NCBI RefSeq assembly: GCF_017742995.1 | Contig: NZ_CP072425.1 | Location: 1,736,001-1,800,000, forward strand | Direction: 5' to 3' | Length of the DNA stretch: 64,000 nucleotides | Source: Pseudoalteromonas viridis | GTDB lineage: Bacteria; Pseudomonadota; Gammaproteobacteria; Enterobacterales; Alteromonadaceae | Shown here: piece after piece, positions 18,825 through 26,753 of the stretch | Numbering within the stretch: the stretch's first letter is position 1 | How the letters are laid out: each line of letters begins with the position of its first letter | Translations under genes and position numbers: made by a program | The notes under the pieces: generated by a model | What the model saw: the letters and a program-made list of their open reading frames with translations, nothing else | What the model was told of the DNA's origin: nothing | The model's database searches: none

Positions 18825-18838
18825 GTTAATGTATTAAC
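18825..18838. promoter_or_regulatory. Palindromic site ahead of the biosynthetic operon
   Basis: GTTAAT-GT-ATTAAC is a perfect 6-2-6 inverted repeat whose end lies 18 bp before the GTG of the first cluster gene. It overlaps a possible -10 element (TATTAA), with a weak -35 (TTGCTG at 18808). The position suits an operator; the binding protein is unknown. Confidence 0.35.
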
Positions 18839-18856
18839 GACTAGGGGTAGAGGAAA

Positions 18857-19927
18857 GTGAAACTAAAAGGTAGGCGAGTCGTCGTATTTTGCGAAGGGAA
18901 GTTTGGTCCCACGTCAAGCAAAGTCGCAACATCATATTTGCGTTATTGCAGTGACGATTGTGTTGCTGTGATAGACAGTACTCAGGCAGGGTCCGATGTC
19001 CATGAAATCCTTGGATATGGTGCAGGTATTCCAATTGTGGCTAGCCTGGATGAAGCCCGACAATATCGTCCGGAAGTGTTTATGGTGGGCGTTGGCCTAT
19101 TCAACAATGCATTGCCGGCACAGTGGCGTGCCACCATCAGGCAGGCGCTCGAGTTGGGCATGGACATTGTCGCAGGTCTGCATTTCAGGTTGTCTCATGA
19201 TCCGGAGTTTGCACAGCTGGCGCAGCGTCATGGTTGCCAGATTTGGGATACCAAAGAGCCTCCGACTGATTTGCACACCAGTCACAATCGGGTATTGGCC
19301 CAGCCGAACTTTATTATTCATACGGTGGGCAGTGACTGCCGGGTTGGTAAAAAAACAACCAGCATCGAAATTGTGGCTGAATGCGAGCGACGCGGTCAGT
19401 CTGCAACCATGGCGGCCACGGGTCAAAGCGGTATTTACATCAGTGGCCAGGGCATTGCTGTTGATGCGGTACCTGCAGACTTTATTGCCGGCGCTGCTGA
19501 ACAATTGGTGCTGGAAGCGTGTGAAGTCGCGCCATGGGTTGTGGTTGAAGGGCAGGGCGCTATTTCTCACCCGGCTTATAGTGGAGTCACCCTGGGCTTG
19601 CTGCACGGCGCGATGCCAGAAGCCCTGATCTTGTGCCATCAGGCGCAGCTTGAGCACCACAAAGACTGGGCAGACAACCAAGTTCGACCACTCAAAGAAC
19701 TCATTACCATTTACGAGCAGCTGGCTTCTTACCTGCGTAAAGCAACCGTTGTCGCAATCAGTGTGAACTGTGACGGCATGAGCGAAAGCGACGCTGCGCA
19801 CTATCTGGCACACATTGAACAAGCCACAGGACTGCCCACCACCGACGTCATTTTGTTTGGTGCCGGCAAGCTCGTGGATGCACTCGAACAACATCAGCAG
19901 AGTGCGACTTGCAGTGCAGTTGCTTAG
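18857..19927 (+). CDS. DUF1611/DgcN-like P-loop protein, first gene of the biosynthetic cluster
   Basis: GTG at 18857, behind AGAGGAAA, gives 356 residues. The N-terminal third is a Rossmann-like DUF1611_N domain (VVVFCEGKFG). The C-terminal part is a P-loop domain whose Walker A-like motif is GSDCRVGKKTT (residues 158-168), followed by VVVEGQGAISHPAYSGVTLG, highly typical of DUF1611. The one studied relative, DgcN of a marine Pseudoalteromonas, N-acetylates D-glutamate with acetyl-CoA. The DgcA epimerase partner is absent here. In this setting the protein could acylate or otherwise activate an amino-acid substrate as an early pathway step; that is inference. It starts an operon running in one direction to 33937. 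Confidence 0.8.
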   Translation: MKLKGRRVVVFCEGKFGPTSSKVATSYLRYCSDDCVAVIDSTQAGSDVHEILGYGAGIPIVASLDEARQYRPEVFMVGVGLFNNALPAQWRATIRQALELGMDIVAGLHFRLSHDPEFAQLAQRHGCQIWDTKEPPTDLHTSHNRVLAQPNFIIHTVGSDCRVGKKTTSIEIVAECERRGQSATMAATGQSGIYISGQGIAVDAVPADFIAGAAEQLVLEACEVAPWVVVEGQGAISHPAYSGVTLGLLHGAMPEALILCHQAQLEHHKDWADNQVRPLKELITIYEQLASYLRKATVVAISVNCDGMSESDAAHYLAHIEQATGLPTTDVILFGAGKLVDALEQHQQSATCSAVA

Positions 19928-19980
19928 CCGATTCTCTTTTCATAACCATTTAATTAATAAAACTATATTTGGAAAAAATT

Positions 19981-21330
19981 ATGTTACTTCAAGTTAAACC
20001 GACGGCTACCTTGGGCGATGTAGCCACCATCCCTTCCTCAAAACCAGAAACTCAGCGTGCCATTTTAGCCGCAACGTTAGCTGAGGGTAAGTCTGTTGTT
20101 CGCAACGACTTACGCTGCTTAGAAACAACGACCATGAAAGAAGCCTGTCGAACCATTGGCGCCATTATTGAAGAGAAAGATGGCTACCTTGAGATTCAGG
20201 GGGTTGGCAGCAATTTTGCCGGTAACAAACGGGTGATCGATGCACTGGGCTCGGGATTGGTATTTCGCGTGTTTACCGCCATTACGTCATTCGGCGATAC
20301 GCCGGAAGTTCTGACCGGCGATGCGATTTTACGTGGTCGGGTGATGGCACCGCTGTTCGACGCACTGGCGCAGCTGGGCGCCAATATCAGCTGTGTGGCT
20401 GATGAAGGCAAAGCGCCGGTTGTAAACTGGGGTGGCGGTTTTAAAGGCGGTCGCTGTGTCATACCTGGCAATGTCAGCTCGCAGTTTATTACAGCGGTGA
20501 TGTTTGCAGCACCCATGGCACCAGAGCCAACTGAAATTGTAATAGAAGGAGAGATCCTGTCTATTTCTTATATCCGTCAAACTATTGAAGCGATGGAAAA
20601 GGCGGGCATCCGTATTGATGTTGCCGATGACTTTACTTCTATTGTGGTCCATCCGGGCCAGTACCAGAGTGCCGACTATCAGATCAGCGGCGACTACACG
20701 TCTTCTTCTTACATCATAGGCGCGGCGGCTCTGTTCCAGGGAACACGTGTTCTGAAGAACATGAATAGCCAGAGCTTGCAGGGTGAAAAAGCCATTATCG
20801 ACGTGGTGAAAGCACTGGGTGTCGAAGTACAGTTTGACGATGCCAATGATGAACTGACCTTGATCAATAACCAGACACACCTGGCGGGCGATTTTGAGTT
20901 TGATGCCAGTGATTACCCCAATATTGTACCGACCCTGGCTGCCATTGGTGCGTTTGTTGAGGGGACCTTCCGCGTCGTGGGCGGCTCAATTACACGCTTA
21001 CACAAATCACCCCGTATCAAGGCGATGGTTAGCGAGCTGCAAAAGCTGGGGGTCGATATCACACCTCTGTTCAAAGACGGTGTATACGACGGTTTCGAAA
21101 TTCACGGTAAGGCAAGTTACCAGGGGGGCTTAGAGCTATCCAGCTGGGGTGACCACCGTATCTTTATGTCTCTGTTCATCGCCTCTTTGCGTTGCGAGCG
21201 CGCCTGTTTACTCGAAGGTTATGCGGATGTCATTTGCTCATTCCCGGATTTCTTCAAAGAGTTTTCTGCGATGGGTGTTCAGTTTACAGAAACTGAAGAC
21301 GGTAACAGCGACTTACTTAAGCAAGCATAA
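19981..21330 (+). CDS. EPSP-synthase-like enolpyruvyl transferase with altered active site
   Basis: ATG at 19981 (GGAAAA upstream) gives 449 residues with the two-domain AroA fold. AroA motifs are visible: SSKPETQR (Lys21, Arg26), GLVFR in place of the NAGTAMR loop, GNVSSQF, GDYTSSSYIIGAAAL, DASDYPNIVPTLAA and DHRIFM. By hand alignment to E. coli AroA, the KETDR motif reads HKSPR, so the Lys340 and Glu341 equivalents are changed. The position of Lys411 is Cys, and Ser23 is Pro. These changes argue against ordinary shikimate-pathway use and for transfer of enolpyruvate to, or another reaction on, a different acceptor. NikO/PolA of nikkomycin/polyoxin synthesis are a precedent. The product here is unknown. 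Confidence 0.82.
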   Translation: MLLQVKPTATLGDVATIPSSKPETQRAILAATLAEGKSVVRNDLRCLETTTMKEACRTIGAIIEEKDGYLEIQGVGSNFAGNKRVIDALGSGLVFRVFTAITSFGDTPEVLTGDAILRGRVMAPLFDALAQLGANISCVADEGKAPVVNWGGGFKGGRCVIPGNVSSQFITAVMFAAPMAPEPTEIVIEGEILSISYIRQTIEAMEKAGIRIDVADDFTSIVVHPGQYQSADYQISGDYTSSSYIIGAAALFQGTRVLKNMNSQSLQGEKAIIDVVKALGVEVQFDDANDELTLINNQTHLAGDFEFDASDYPNIVPTLAAIGAFVEGTFRVVGGSITRLHKSPRIKAMVSELQKLGVDITPLFKDGVYDGFEIHGKASYQGGLELSSWGDHRIFMSLFIASLRCERACLLEGYADVICSFPDFFKEFSAMGVQFTETEDGNSDLLKQA

Positions 21331-21341
21331 CGGGAAGTCAC

Positions 21342-22130
21342 ATGGATCTGGGGATCGCAGGCAAGTCGGCGCTGGTATTTGGCGCCAGCAGAGGAATTGG
21401 ACAAGGCATCGCGCAGGCGTTAGCGGCCGAAGGGGTCAACGTGTTTCTGGTGGCCCGTAATGCAGAGGCACTGGCCAGCAACGCGGCGCAGTTGAGCCGT
21501 GAATTTGGTGTGCGGGTTGAGTGGCTAGCTATGGATGTGTATGCCCAGCCGGTTGCTCACTTGTTGGCTCAGCTAACGCAGCAAAACTGGGATATTGACA
21601 TATTGGTCAACATTTCGGGAGGTCCTCAGATTGGCAGTGCATCAGACTCTGGTGCTGAGCAGTATCAGACGCAGTTTCAGGGCATGGTGGGGTTTTTTAT
21701 CGAGATTAGCCGCCAACTTGCACAGCCGATGGCGACCCGCAAATGGGGCAGGATCCTGACCGTGGGATCATCCGGGGTGTGTCAGCCGATCAAGGATCTG
21801 GCGATATCGAACACGCTGAGATCGGCACTGATCGCCTGGAATAAAACCTTTTCTGATGAGGTCGCAGCCTCAGGGATCACCATCAATACCCTGCTGCCTG
21901 GGCGTATTCAGACCGAGCGAGTGAATGAAATTGATCAGGCCCGGGCCGCCCGAACCGGTGTGTCACAGGCACAGATCGTCGCACAAAGTACGGCCACGAT
22001 CCCTGCTCGCCGCTATGGCTGCGTCACAGAGTTCAGTGCAACGGCTGCGTTTTTGTGTAGTCAGGGGGCAGCCTACATTACAGGCAGTTGCATCAGAGTG
22101 GATGGTGGCTTGATCCGCTCAACCTATTAA
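21342..22130 (+). CDS. Short-chain dehydrogenase/reductase lacking the canonical YxxxK
   Basis: The 262-residue protein has the SDR nucleotide site GASRGIG (residues 14-20), an NxSGG-type NISGGPQ motif, a Ser in VGSSG and the C-terminal ITGSCIRVDGGLIRS. At the usual catalytic YxxxK, however, it reads LAISNTLRSAL, so the Tyr is missing. Some FabG-like subfamilies share this feature. It may still reduce or oxidise a pathway intermediate with NAD(P)(H), or act in a non-redox way. The start lies eleven bases after the AroA-like stop, consistent with one operon. Confidence 0.85.
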   Translation: MDLGIAGKSALVFGASRGIGQGIAQALAAEGVNVFLVARNAEALASNAAQLSREFGVRVEWLAMDVYAQPVAHLLAQLTQQNWDIDILVNISGGPQIGSASDSGAEQYQTQFQGMVGFFIEISRQLAQPMATRKWGRILTVGSSGVCQPIKDLAISNTLRSALIAWNKTFSDEVAASGITINTLLPGRIQTERVNEIDQARAARTGVSQAQIVAQSTATIPARRYGCVTEFSATAAFLCSQGAAYITGSCIRVDGGLIRSTY

Positions 22131-22148
22131 CTAAGAGTGAAAAGCAAA

Positions 22149-23009
22149 ATGTTAACAGCAGAACAAGTAAAATTTTATCACGACAATGGCTATCTGGTGG
22201 TGGAGAACATTCTTGATCAAACAGAAATTGCCAATGCATTACAAGCAATTGAAGAGCTGACGCAAGGTGAAGGGGCACAGCAAAATTTTGAGCTGGAGCC
22301 GACCGATGGCAACACCATTCGACGTATCTGGTCACCCACTAAAAAGCACGACACCTTCTGGCAAATTGCCAGCAACGAAGACTTGGTGGATAAGATTGCC
22401 TGTCTGATTGGTCAACGCGTGCAGTTCCACTACAGCAAAATGAATATGAAGGGGCCAAAAGTCGGGAGCGTTGTTGAATGGCACCAGGACTTTGCTTACT
22501 ACCCGCATACGAACTCAGACTTGTTGACGGTATTGATAGCACTGGATGGGATGCAACAGGAAAATGGCTGCCTGAAAGTGATCCCGGGTTCTCACAAACA
22601 TGGTTTGGATAGCCACTACATTGGCGATTACTTCCGGGGCAAATTACAAGATATTGATGAAGCACAGGCGGTGAGCCTGGAAGTACCAGCCGGCGGTGCG
22701 ATTTTCCTGCATTGTCTGACCAAGCATGCTTCTGCTCAGAACACTTCGGATAAACCACGACGCACTTTCCTGCCTGCTTATCGTGCTGGCGATGCGTTCC
22801 CCATTTACTTTGGTCCTCATGCGGCACACAACGAAGCGGGTGCCATTATGCTGCGCGGAGAAAAATCGCGAGTAGCGCGTGTTGATGAAGGTCGCCACTG
22901 GCTGCCAATTGCCGAGCGTGAGTTTGGTTCCATCTATGAAGTGCAAGAAGGTGCGCACCTGAAAAAAGCCGTGTCGGACATGAAAACGACCGGATATGCC
23001 GTGGACTAA
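22149..23009 (+). CDS. PhyH-type Fe(II)/2-oxoglutarate dioxygenase
   Basis: ATG at 22149 gives 286 residues; an in-frame GTG at 22137 is an alternative. The start MLTAEQVKFYHDNGYLVVEN is a textbook phytanoyl-CoA dioxygenase opening. Metal ligands are His112 and Asp114 (EWHQDFAYYPH) and His193 (KHASAQN), and an Arg at 204-205 (KPRRTF) suits 2-oxoglutarate binding. All catalytic residues seem intact. Such enzymes hydroxylate, desaturate or rearrange small molecules in many secondary pathways. It is located between the SDR and the aminotransferase. Confidence 0.88.
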   Translation: MLTAEQVKFYHDNGYLVVENILDQTEIANALQAIEELTQGEGAQQNFELEPTDGNTIRRIWSPTKKHDTFWQIASNEDLVDKIACLIGQRVQFHYSKMNMKGPKVGSVVEWHQDFAYYPHTNSDLLTVLIALDGMQQENGCLKVIPGSHKHGLDSHYIGDYFRGKLQDIDEAQAVSLEVPAGGAIFLHCLTKHASAQNTSDKPRRTFLPAYRAGDAFPIYFGPHAAHNEAGAIMLRGEKSRVARVDEGRHWLPIAEREFGSIYEVQEGAHLKKAVSDMKTTGYAVD

Positions 23010-23023
23010 GTGAGGGTCAGAGT

Positions 23024-24136
23024 ATGAATTGGAAACATTGTGTCGCACCGTCACTGTTAACACTGTCTCCTTATCAGGCTGGGCTGACCAAAGCGCAGTT
23101 AAAAAGGAAGCTGGGTGTCGAGCAGGTATACAAGTTTGCCAGTAACGAAAGCCCGCTGGCTATTTCTGAGCAGATCAAAGACGCCCTGCTCAGTGCGCAG
23201 GAAGAGGCACATATCTATCCTGATTATCAGGATTTGATAGCGGCGCTGGCACAACATCATGGCGTGTCAGTGGAGCAAGTGATCCTGGGTAATGGCTCAA
23301 TCGACGTGATTGAACTGGCATTTCGTCTGGTTGGACAACCCGGTAAATCATTATTGTGTTCTGAATTTGGCTACTCGGCTTACCCTTTATTGGCTAAGGC
23401 ATCAGGCCTGAGCGTGACAAAGGTATCCAGTTCGTCTTCGTTTGGTCATCAGGTTGAAGCGCTGCTGGCGGCAGTGGATGACACGACGGCCATTGTGGCG
23501 CTCGACAGCCCGACCAATATGTCTGGTGACTCCTTGTCTGTCAGTCAATTGGAAGCACTGATCTCTCGTTTACCCGAGCAGGTGCTGGTGGTGCTGGATC
23601 AGGCTTATATTGAGTTTGTAGACGGGGATCTGGGCCGGCAGACGATTGAGCTATTGCACAGGCACCCGAATGTCCTGATCACACGCACTTTCTCTAAAGC
23701 TTACGGGCTGGCGGGGTTGCGGGTTGGTTATGGTCTGGCGGATCCGCAATTGATCGCCTGGCTACAGCGTCTGCAGCGGCCATTCCCTGTTGCTGGCATG
23801 GCTGTGGCGGCGGCGCTGGCCGCATTGCAAGACACGGAACATCACCGTCGCATCCTTGATGTGGTTGCAAGAGAAAAATTGCTGATGTGTCAGCGCCTCA
23901 AGCAATGTGGTTTTGAGGTGCAACTCGGCGAGGGAAATTTCCTGCTCGTGGATGCACAGGAGCAAGGTGAGGCGCTGTATCAAAGCCTGTTGCAGGCCGG
24001 TTTTATCGTAAGAGCATTATCGGGTTATCAACGGCCAGAGCTATTACGCATTTCTATCTCAGGGTCTGAGGAAAACTTGCGGCTCATCCAGCAAATCGAG
24101 CAGGTGTGCCTCACAGATACTGAGGTGGCACTATGA
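23024..24136 (+). CDS. HisC-like class I/II PLP aminotransferase
   Basis: The 370 residues match histidinol-phosphate aminotransferase length and layout. Motifs are KFASNESPL (37-45), VILGNGSIDVIELAF, LDQAYIEF (Asp192, Tyr195) and TFSKAYGLAGLRVGYG with the PLP lysine at 225. The phosphate-site segment reads SPTNMSGDS rather than the SPNNPTG of true HisC, and no his operon is nearby. A role on a cluster-specific keto or amino intermediate is therefore more likely than histidine synthesis. HisC-like enzymes are used this way in nikkomycin/polyoxin pathways. The stop overlaps the next start as ATGA. Confidence 0.88.
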   Translation: MNWKHCVAPSLLTLSPYQAGLTKAQLKRKLGVEQVYKFASNESPLAISEQIKDALLSAQEEAHIYPDYQDLIAALAQHHGVSVEQVILGNGSIDVIELAFRLVGQPGKSLLCSEFGYSAYPLLAKASGLSVTKVSSSSSFGHQVEALLAAVDDTTAIVALDSPTNMSGDSLSVSQLEALISRLPEQVLVVLDQAYIEFVDGDLGRQTIELLHRHPNVLITRTFSKAYGLAGLRVGYGLADPQLIAWLQRLQRPFPVAGMAVAAALAALQDTEHHRRILDVVAREKLLMCQRLKQCGFEVQLGEGNFLLVDAQEQGEALYQSLLQAGFIVRALSGYQRPELLRISISGSEENLRLIQQIEQVCLTDTEVAL

Positions 24137-25383
24137 ATATCCTGATCTTAAACAACTTCTGGCGCTATCCGGGCACCGAGCGCTGGGACTTTGAACTGGT
24201 GTGCTATGAAGAGTTGATCTGTCATGACACGCATCAGGTGACCTATATCGTTAATCGTCGTGGCCGCACTGCCATCACTGCTCATCCGGACAGTTGCAAA
24301 ATATATGAAGTCGAAGACTTCAACGACAGCACCCGGCTGGCTGAGATCACTGCACAAGTGGTTGCTGAGCAGGGACCAATGGATCGGGTGATTGCCTTTT
24401 CTGAAAATCTGTTACTCCCCGCGGCACGTCTGCGTGAAGCCTTTGCTATTCCTGGCCCGGATATGGCCGAAACGTTGCTGGCACGCGACAAAATGCAGAT
24501 GAAGCAATATATGCACGCCGCGGGTGTGAAGGCTCCACGCTTTTTGGCGGTGTTACCGGGCTCAATTACGCCACAGGTTGCCAGTTTTGTCCGCGAAGTG
24601 GGTCTGCCCGTGATACTTAAGCCGGCGGATGGGGCCTCCAGTATTGGTGTCAGCCGGGTGACCTCGCTGGCACAACTGGAAACCCTGCTCGGTGCGCTTC
24701 CTGAGGGAGACTGGCAGCTGGAAGAGTTTATTGCAGGCGACATATATCACATAGATGGCCTGGTAGATGCTCAGGGCGAGCTGCTATTCAGCACATCTTG
24801 CCGCTACATCAATACGTGTCTGGACTTCAGTTTTGATAGTCCGTTAGGTGGCGTCATGGTGATGCCGGGGTGTGCGCTTGAGGATAAGCTCGTGGCCTTT
24901 GCCAGACGCTGCCTGAGCGCCCTGGGTTTTAACCGGTGCGCGTTTCATCTGGAAGTTTTTTTAGATAAAGACGAGGAGCCTGTCTTTTTGGAGGTGGGGG
25001 CCCGAGTGGCAGGTGCAGATGTGCCTTACATGATTGAACACACTACCGGCGTTAACTTGTTTAAGCACTGGGTTGATCTCATCCTGCATGATCGCACCGA
25101 GCTGACACCAGAGCATCGCGGCGTTGGTGCCTGGTTGATGTTTGGGCTGCCAGAGCAGTTGCCTCAGCAGGTGAATGGGGTGACTGAGTTTGTCGGGAAA
25201 ATTCCCTCGGTATATCGCCAGCACTTACCTCAGGTTGGTAGTGAGCTGATCAAAGAAGGTGGTTACTGCGCTTTGCAGTCGGGGCGGTTCTTGTTTTCCA
25301 GTCCATGTGCAACACAACTGGCGAAGGATGTTGAGCAGGTGTTGCAAGAGTTTCATATCGATCTGCAAACACTGGAGGGGTAA
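24133..25383 (+). CDS. ATP-grasp ligase 1
   Basis: The 416-residue protein has the three ATP-grasp subdomains: an N-terminal Rossmann-like part, then the nucleotide-binding segment PVILKPADGASSIGVSRV, the EEFIAGDIYHIDG strand and the metal-binding FLEVGARVAGADVP. It resembles carboxylate-amine ligases of the L-amino-acid ligase/carbamoyl-phosphate-synthetase type, which make amide bonds through acyl phosphates. The start overlaps the aminotransferase stop by four bases, so translation is coupled. The second ligase begins four bases after its stop, suggesting two successive condensations. Substrates cannot be read from sequence. Confidence 0.88.
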   Translation: MNILILNNFWRYPGTERWDFELVCYEELICHDTHQVTYIVNRRGRTAITAHPDSCKIYEVEDFNDSTRLAEITAQVVAEQGPMDRVIAFSENLLLPAARLREAFAIPGPDMAETLLARDKMQMKQYMHAAGVKAPRFLAVLPGSITPQVASFVREVGLPVILKPADGASSIGVSRVTSLAQLETLLGALPEGDWQLEEFIAGDIYHIDGLVDAQGELLFSTSCRYINTCLDFSFDSPLGGVMVMPGCALEDKLVAFARRCLSALGFNRCAFHLEVFLDKDEEPVFLEVGARVAGADVPYMIEHTTGVNLFKHWVDLILHDRTELTPEHRGVGAWLMFGLPEQLPQQVNGVTEFVGKIPSVYRQHLPQVGSELIKEGGYCALQSGRFLFSSPCATQLAKDVEQVLQEFHIDLQTLEG

Positions 25384-25386
25384 AAA

Positions 25387-26697
25387 ATGAAAGAAAAAGC
25401 ATTACTGGTGATGGCGCATCAGGGCCGCTCCTATATCAAGCTGATCCGGGCCTATCTGGATGCGTTAAATGTGACTTGCCTGGTCGTGAGCTCTCAACCC
25501 AGAGACGAGCAGGATCTGGCGTTATTACGTGAGCACAGTGCGCAGGTCTGGGTCTTGCCTGAGCCCTATATCAGTGCGCAGGGCGTTGCGGACGTGTTGC
25601 AGGAGGCCAGTCAGAACTACGAGGTACTAAATACCCTGGCCACATTTGAAGCCTATCGCCTGATCATGGCACAGGCAAATCAGCAGCTCAGTGGTTTGGA
25701 TGCCGACCCACAGGCACTGGCATTGTGTATGGACAAGTTTGCATGTCGTCAGGCGCTCCACGCGCAGTCTTTATCTGAGGTGGAAAGCTTCATTTTAGAT
25801 GACGCGGTCCTGACGCAGCTGCAACAGGGTTCACAGCCATACTTTATTAAGCCGCGCCGTGGCGCCGGTTCTTTCGCTTGTTTTCGCTTGTCTCCACAGT
25901 TGCAGATGGCGGATGTACAGAGACTGCAAGCCCAGATGCAGGATGATAAACAGTTTGCTGCCATTTTTAACGGACAGTTTGACTTCATGGCGGAAAGTTT
26001 TATTGCCGGTGAAGAGTTTAGCTTCGAAACCCTGGTGCTGGATGACGAGTGTTACGTGATTGGTGCGCATGCCAAATACCTTCAGGAAAGCATGGGGACC
26101 ACCCTCGAGGTCAGTAATTCACTGCCTGCAAGTAACTTATCCGATGCCGAGCAACGCAGTGGCGAGGCGTTTGTGGCGGCCTGTCTGAAGGGGCTGGGGC
26201 TGAACCAAGGGGCTTACCATATTGAAACGCGCTTTGACCGACAGCGCAATCACTGGGAGATCATTGAAATTAATACCCGCATGGGTGGTGCCTTGATCAA
26301 TCAGTCGGTAGAGGTATTTACCAACGGCGAATCCTTCCTCAAGTTGTGGATAGAGTTGCTGTGCCTGCACTGCGATCGGACACCGCTCAAGGAGAAGCTG
26401 GCCGGATTGCGGGAGAGTCAGCGTCGTGCCAGTCGGGACATTGACTTTGCCAGTGTGTTTATCAGCCGCTATGGCGAACCGGGTAAAACGCTGACCCATT
26501 TGAACATCGACCGGGTATCCAGGCAGCCGGATATCATCGAGATACCTGTGCGAGTCGGCACTCAGCTGGCCGCGTCTGAACGCGGGATCTTTTTGTGCAA
26601 CGCCTTGTGGCGAGTCACATTGAACGAATTACCTAAGTCTCTGAAAACCTTACCGGCGATGTTTGATGCCGGGATGGAAGTGGGCTACGCCGACTGA
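25387..26697 (+). CDS. ATP-grasp ligase 2
   Basis: The 436-residue protein is a second ATP-grasp enzyme and clearly not a recent duplicate of the first. Motifs are CMDKFACRQAL, YFIKPRRGAGSFACFRL (nucleotide-binding Lys), AESFIAGEEFSFETLVLD and the metal-site EIINTR-like stretch IEINTRMGGALINQSVE. The length and the SFLKLWIEL helix resemble dipeptide ligases such as BacD-type enzymes. A good RBS (GGAGGGG) precedes the ATG. With the first ligase it may build a short peptide or attach two different amines or acids to one core. Confidence 0.87.
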   Translation: MKEKALLVMAHQGRSYIKLIRAYLDALNVTCLVVSSQPRDEQDLALLREHSAQVWVLPEPYISAQGVADVLQEASQNYEVLNTLATFEAYRLIMAQANQQLSGLDADPQALALCMDKFACRQALHAQSLSEVESFILDDAVLTQLQQGSQPYFIKPRRGAGSFACFRLSPQLQMADVQRLQAQMQDDKQFAAIFNGQFDFMAESFIAGEEFSFETLVLDDECYVIGAHAKYLQESMGTTLEVSNSLPASNLSDAEQRSGEAFVAACLKGLGLNQGAYHIETRFDRQRNHWEIIEINTRMGGALINQSVEVFTNGESFLKLWIELLCLHCDRTPLKEKLAGLRESQRRASRDIDFASVFISRYGEPGKTLTHLNIDRVSRQPDIIEIPVRVGTQLAASERGIFLCNALWRVTLNELPKSLKTLPAMFDAGMEVGYAD

Positions 26698-26753
26698 CCC
26701 AGGACTTAACATTTAAATCATCAACTAAATCATATTAAAAATAGGACAAGAAA

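Noticed and set aside
19097..19894. 265-codon open frame antisense to the DUF1611 gene
   Set aside because: Long only because the sense strand codon bias avoids stops on the other strand. The sense protein has clear family motifs.
20329..20880. 183-codon open frame antisense to the AroA-like gene
   Set aside because: No recognisable motif and entirely within a gene with conserved AroA elements.
23024..24136. Histidine biosynthesis gene hisC
   Set aside because: No other his gene nearby, phosphate-loop changes, and embedding in the cluster argue for a specialised paralogue.
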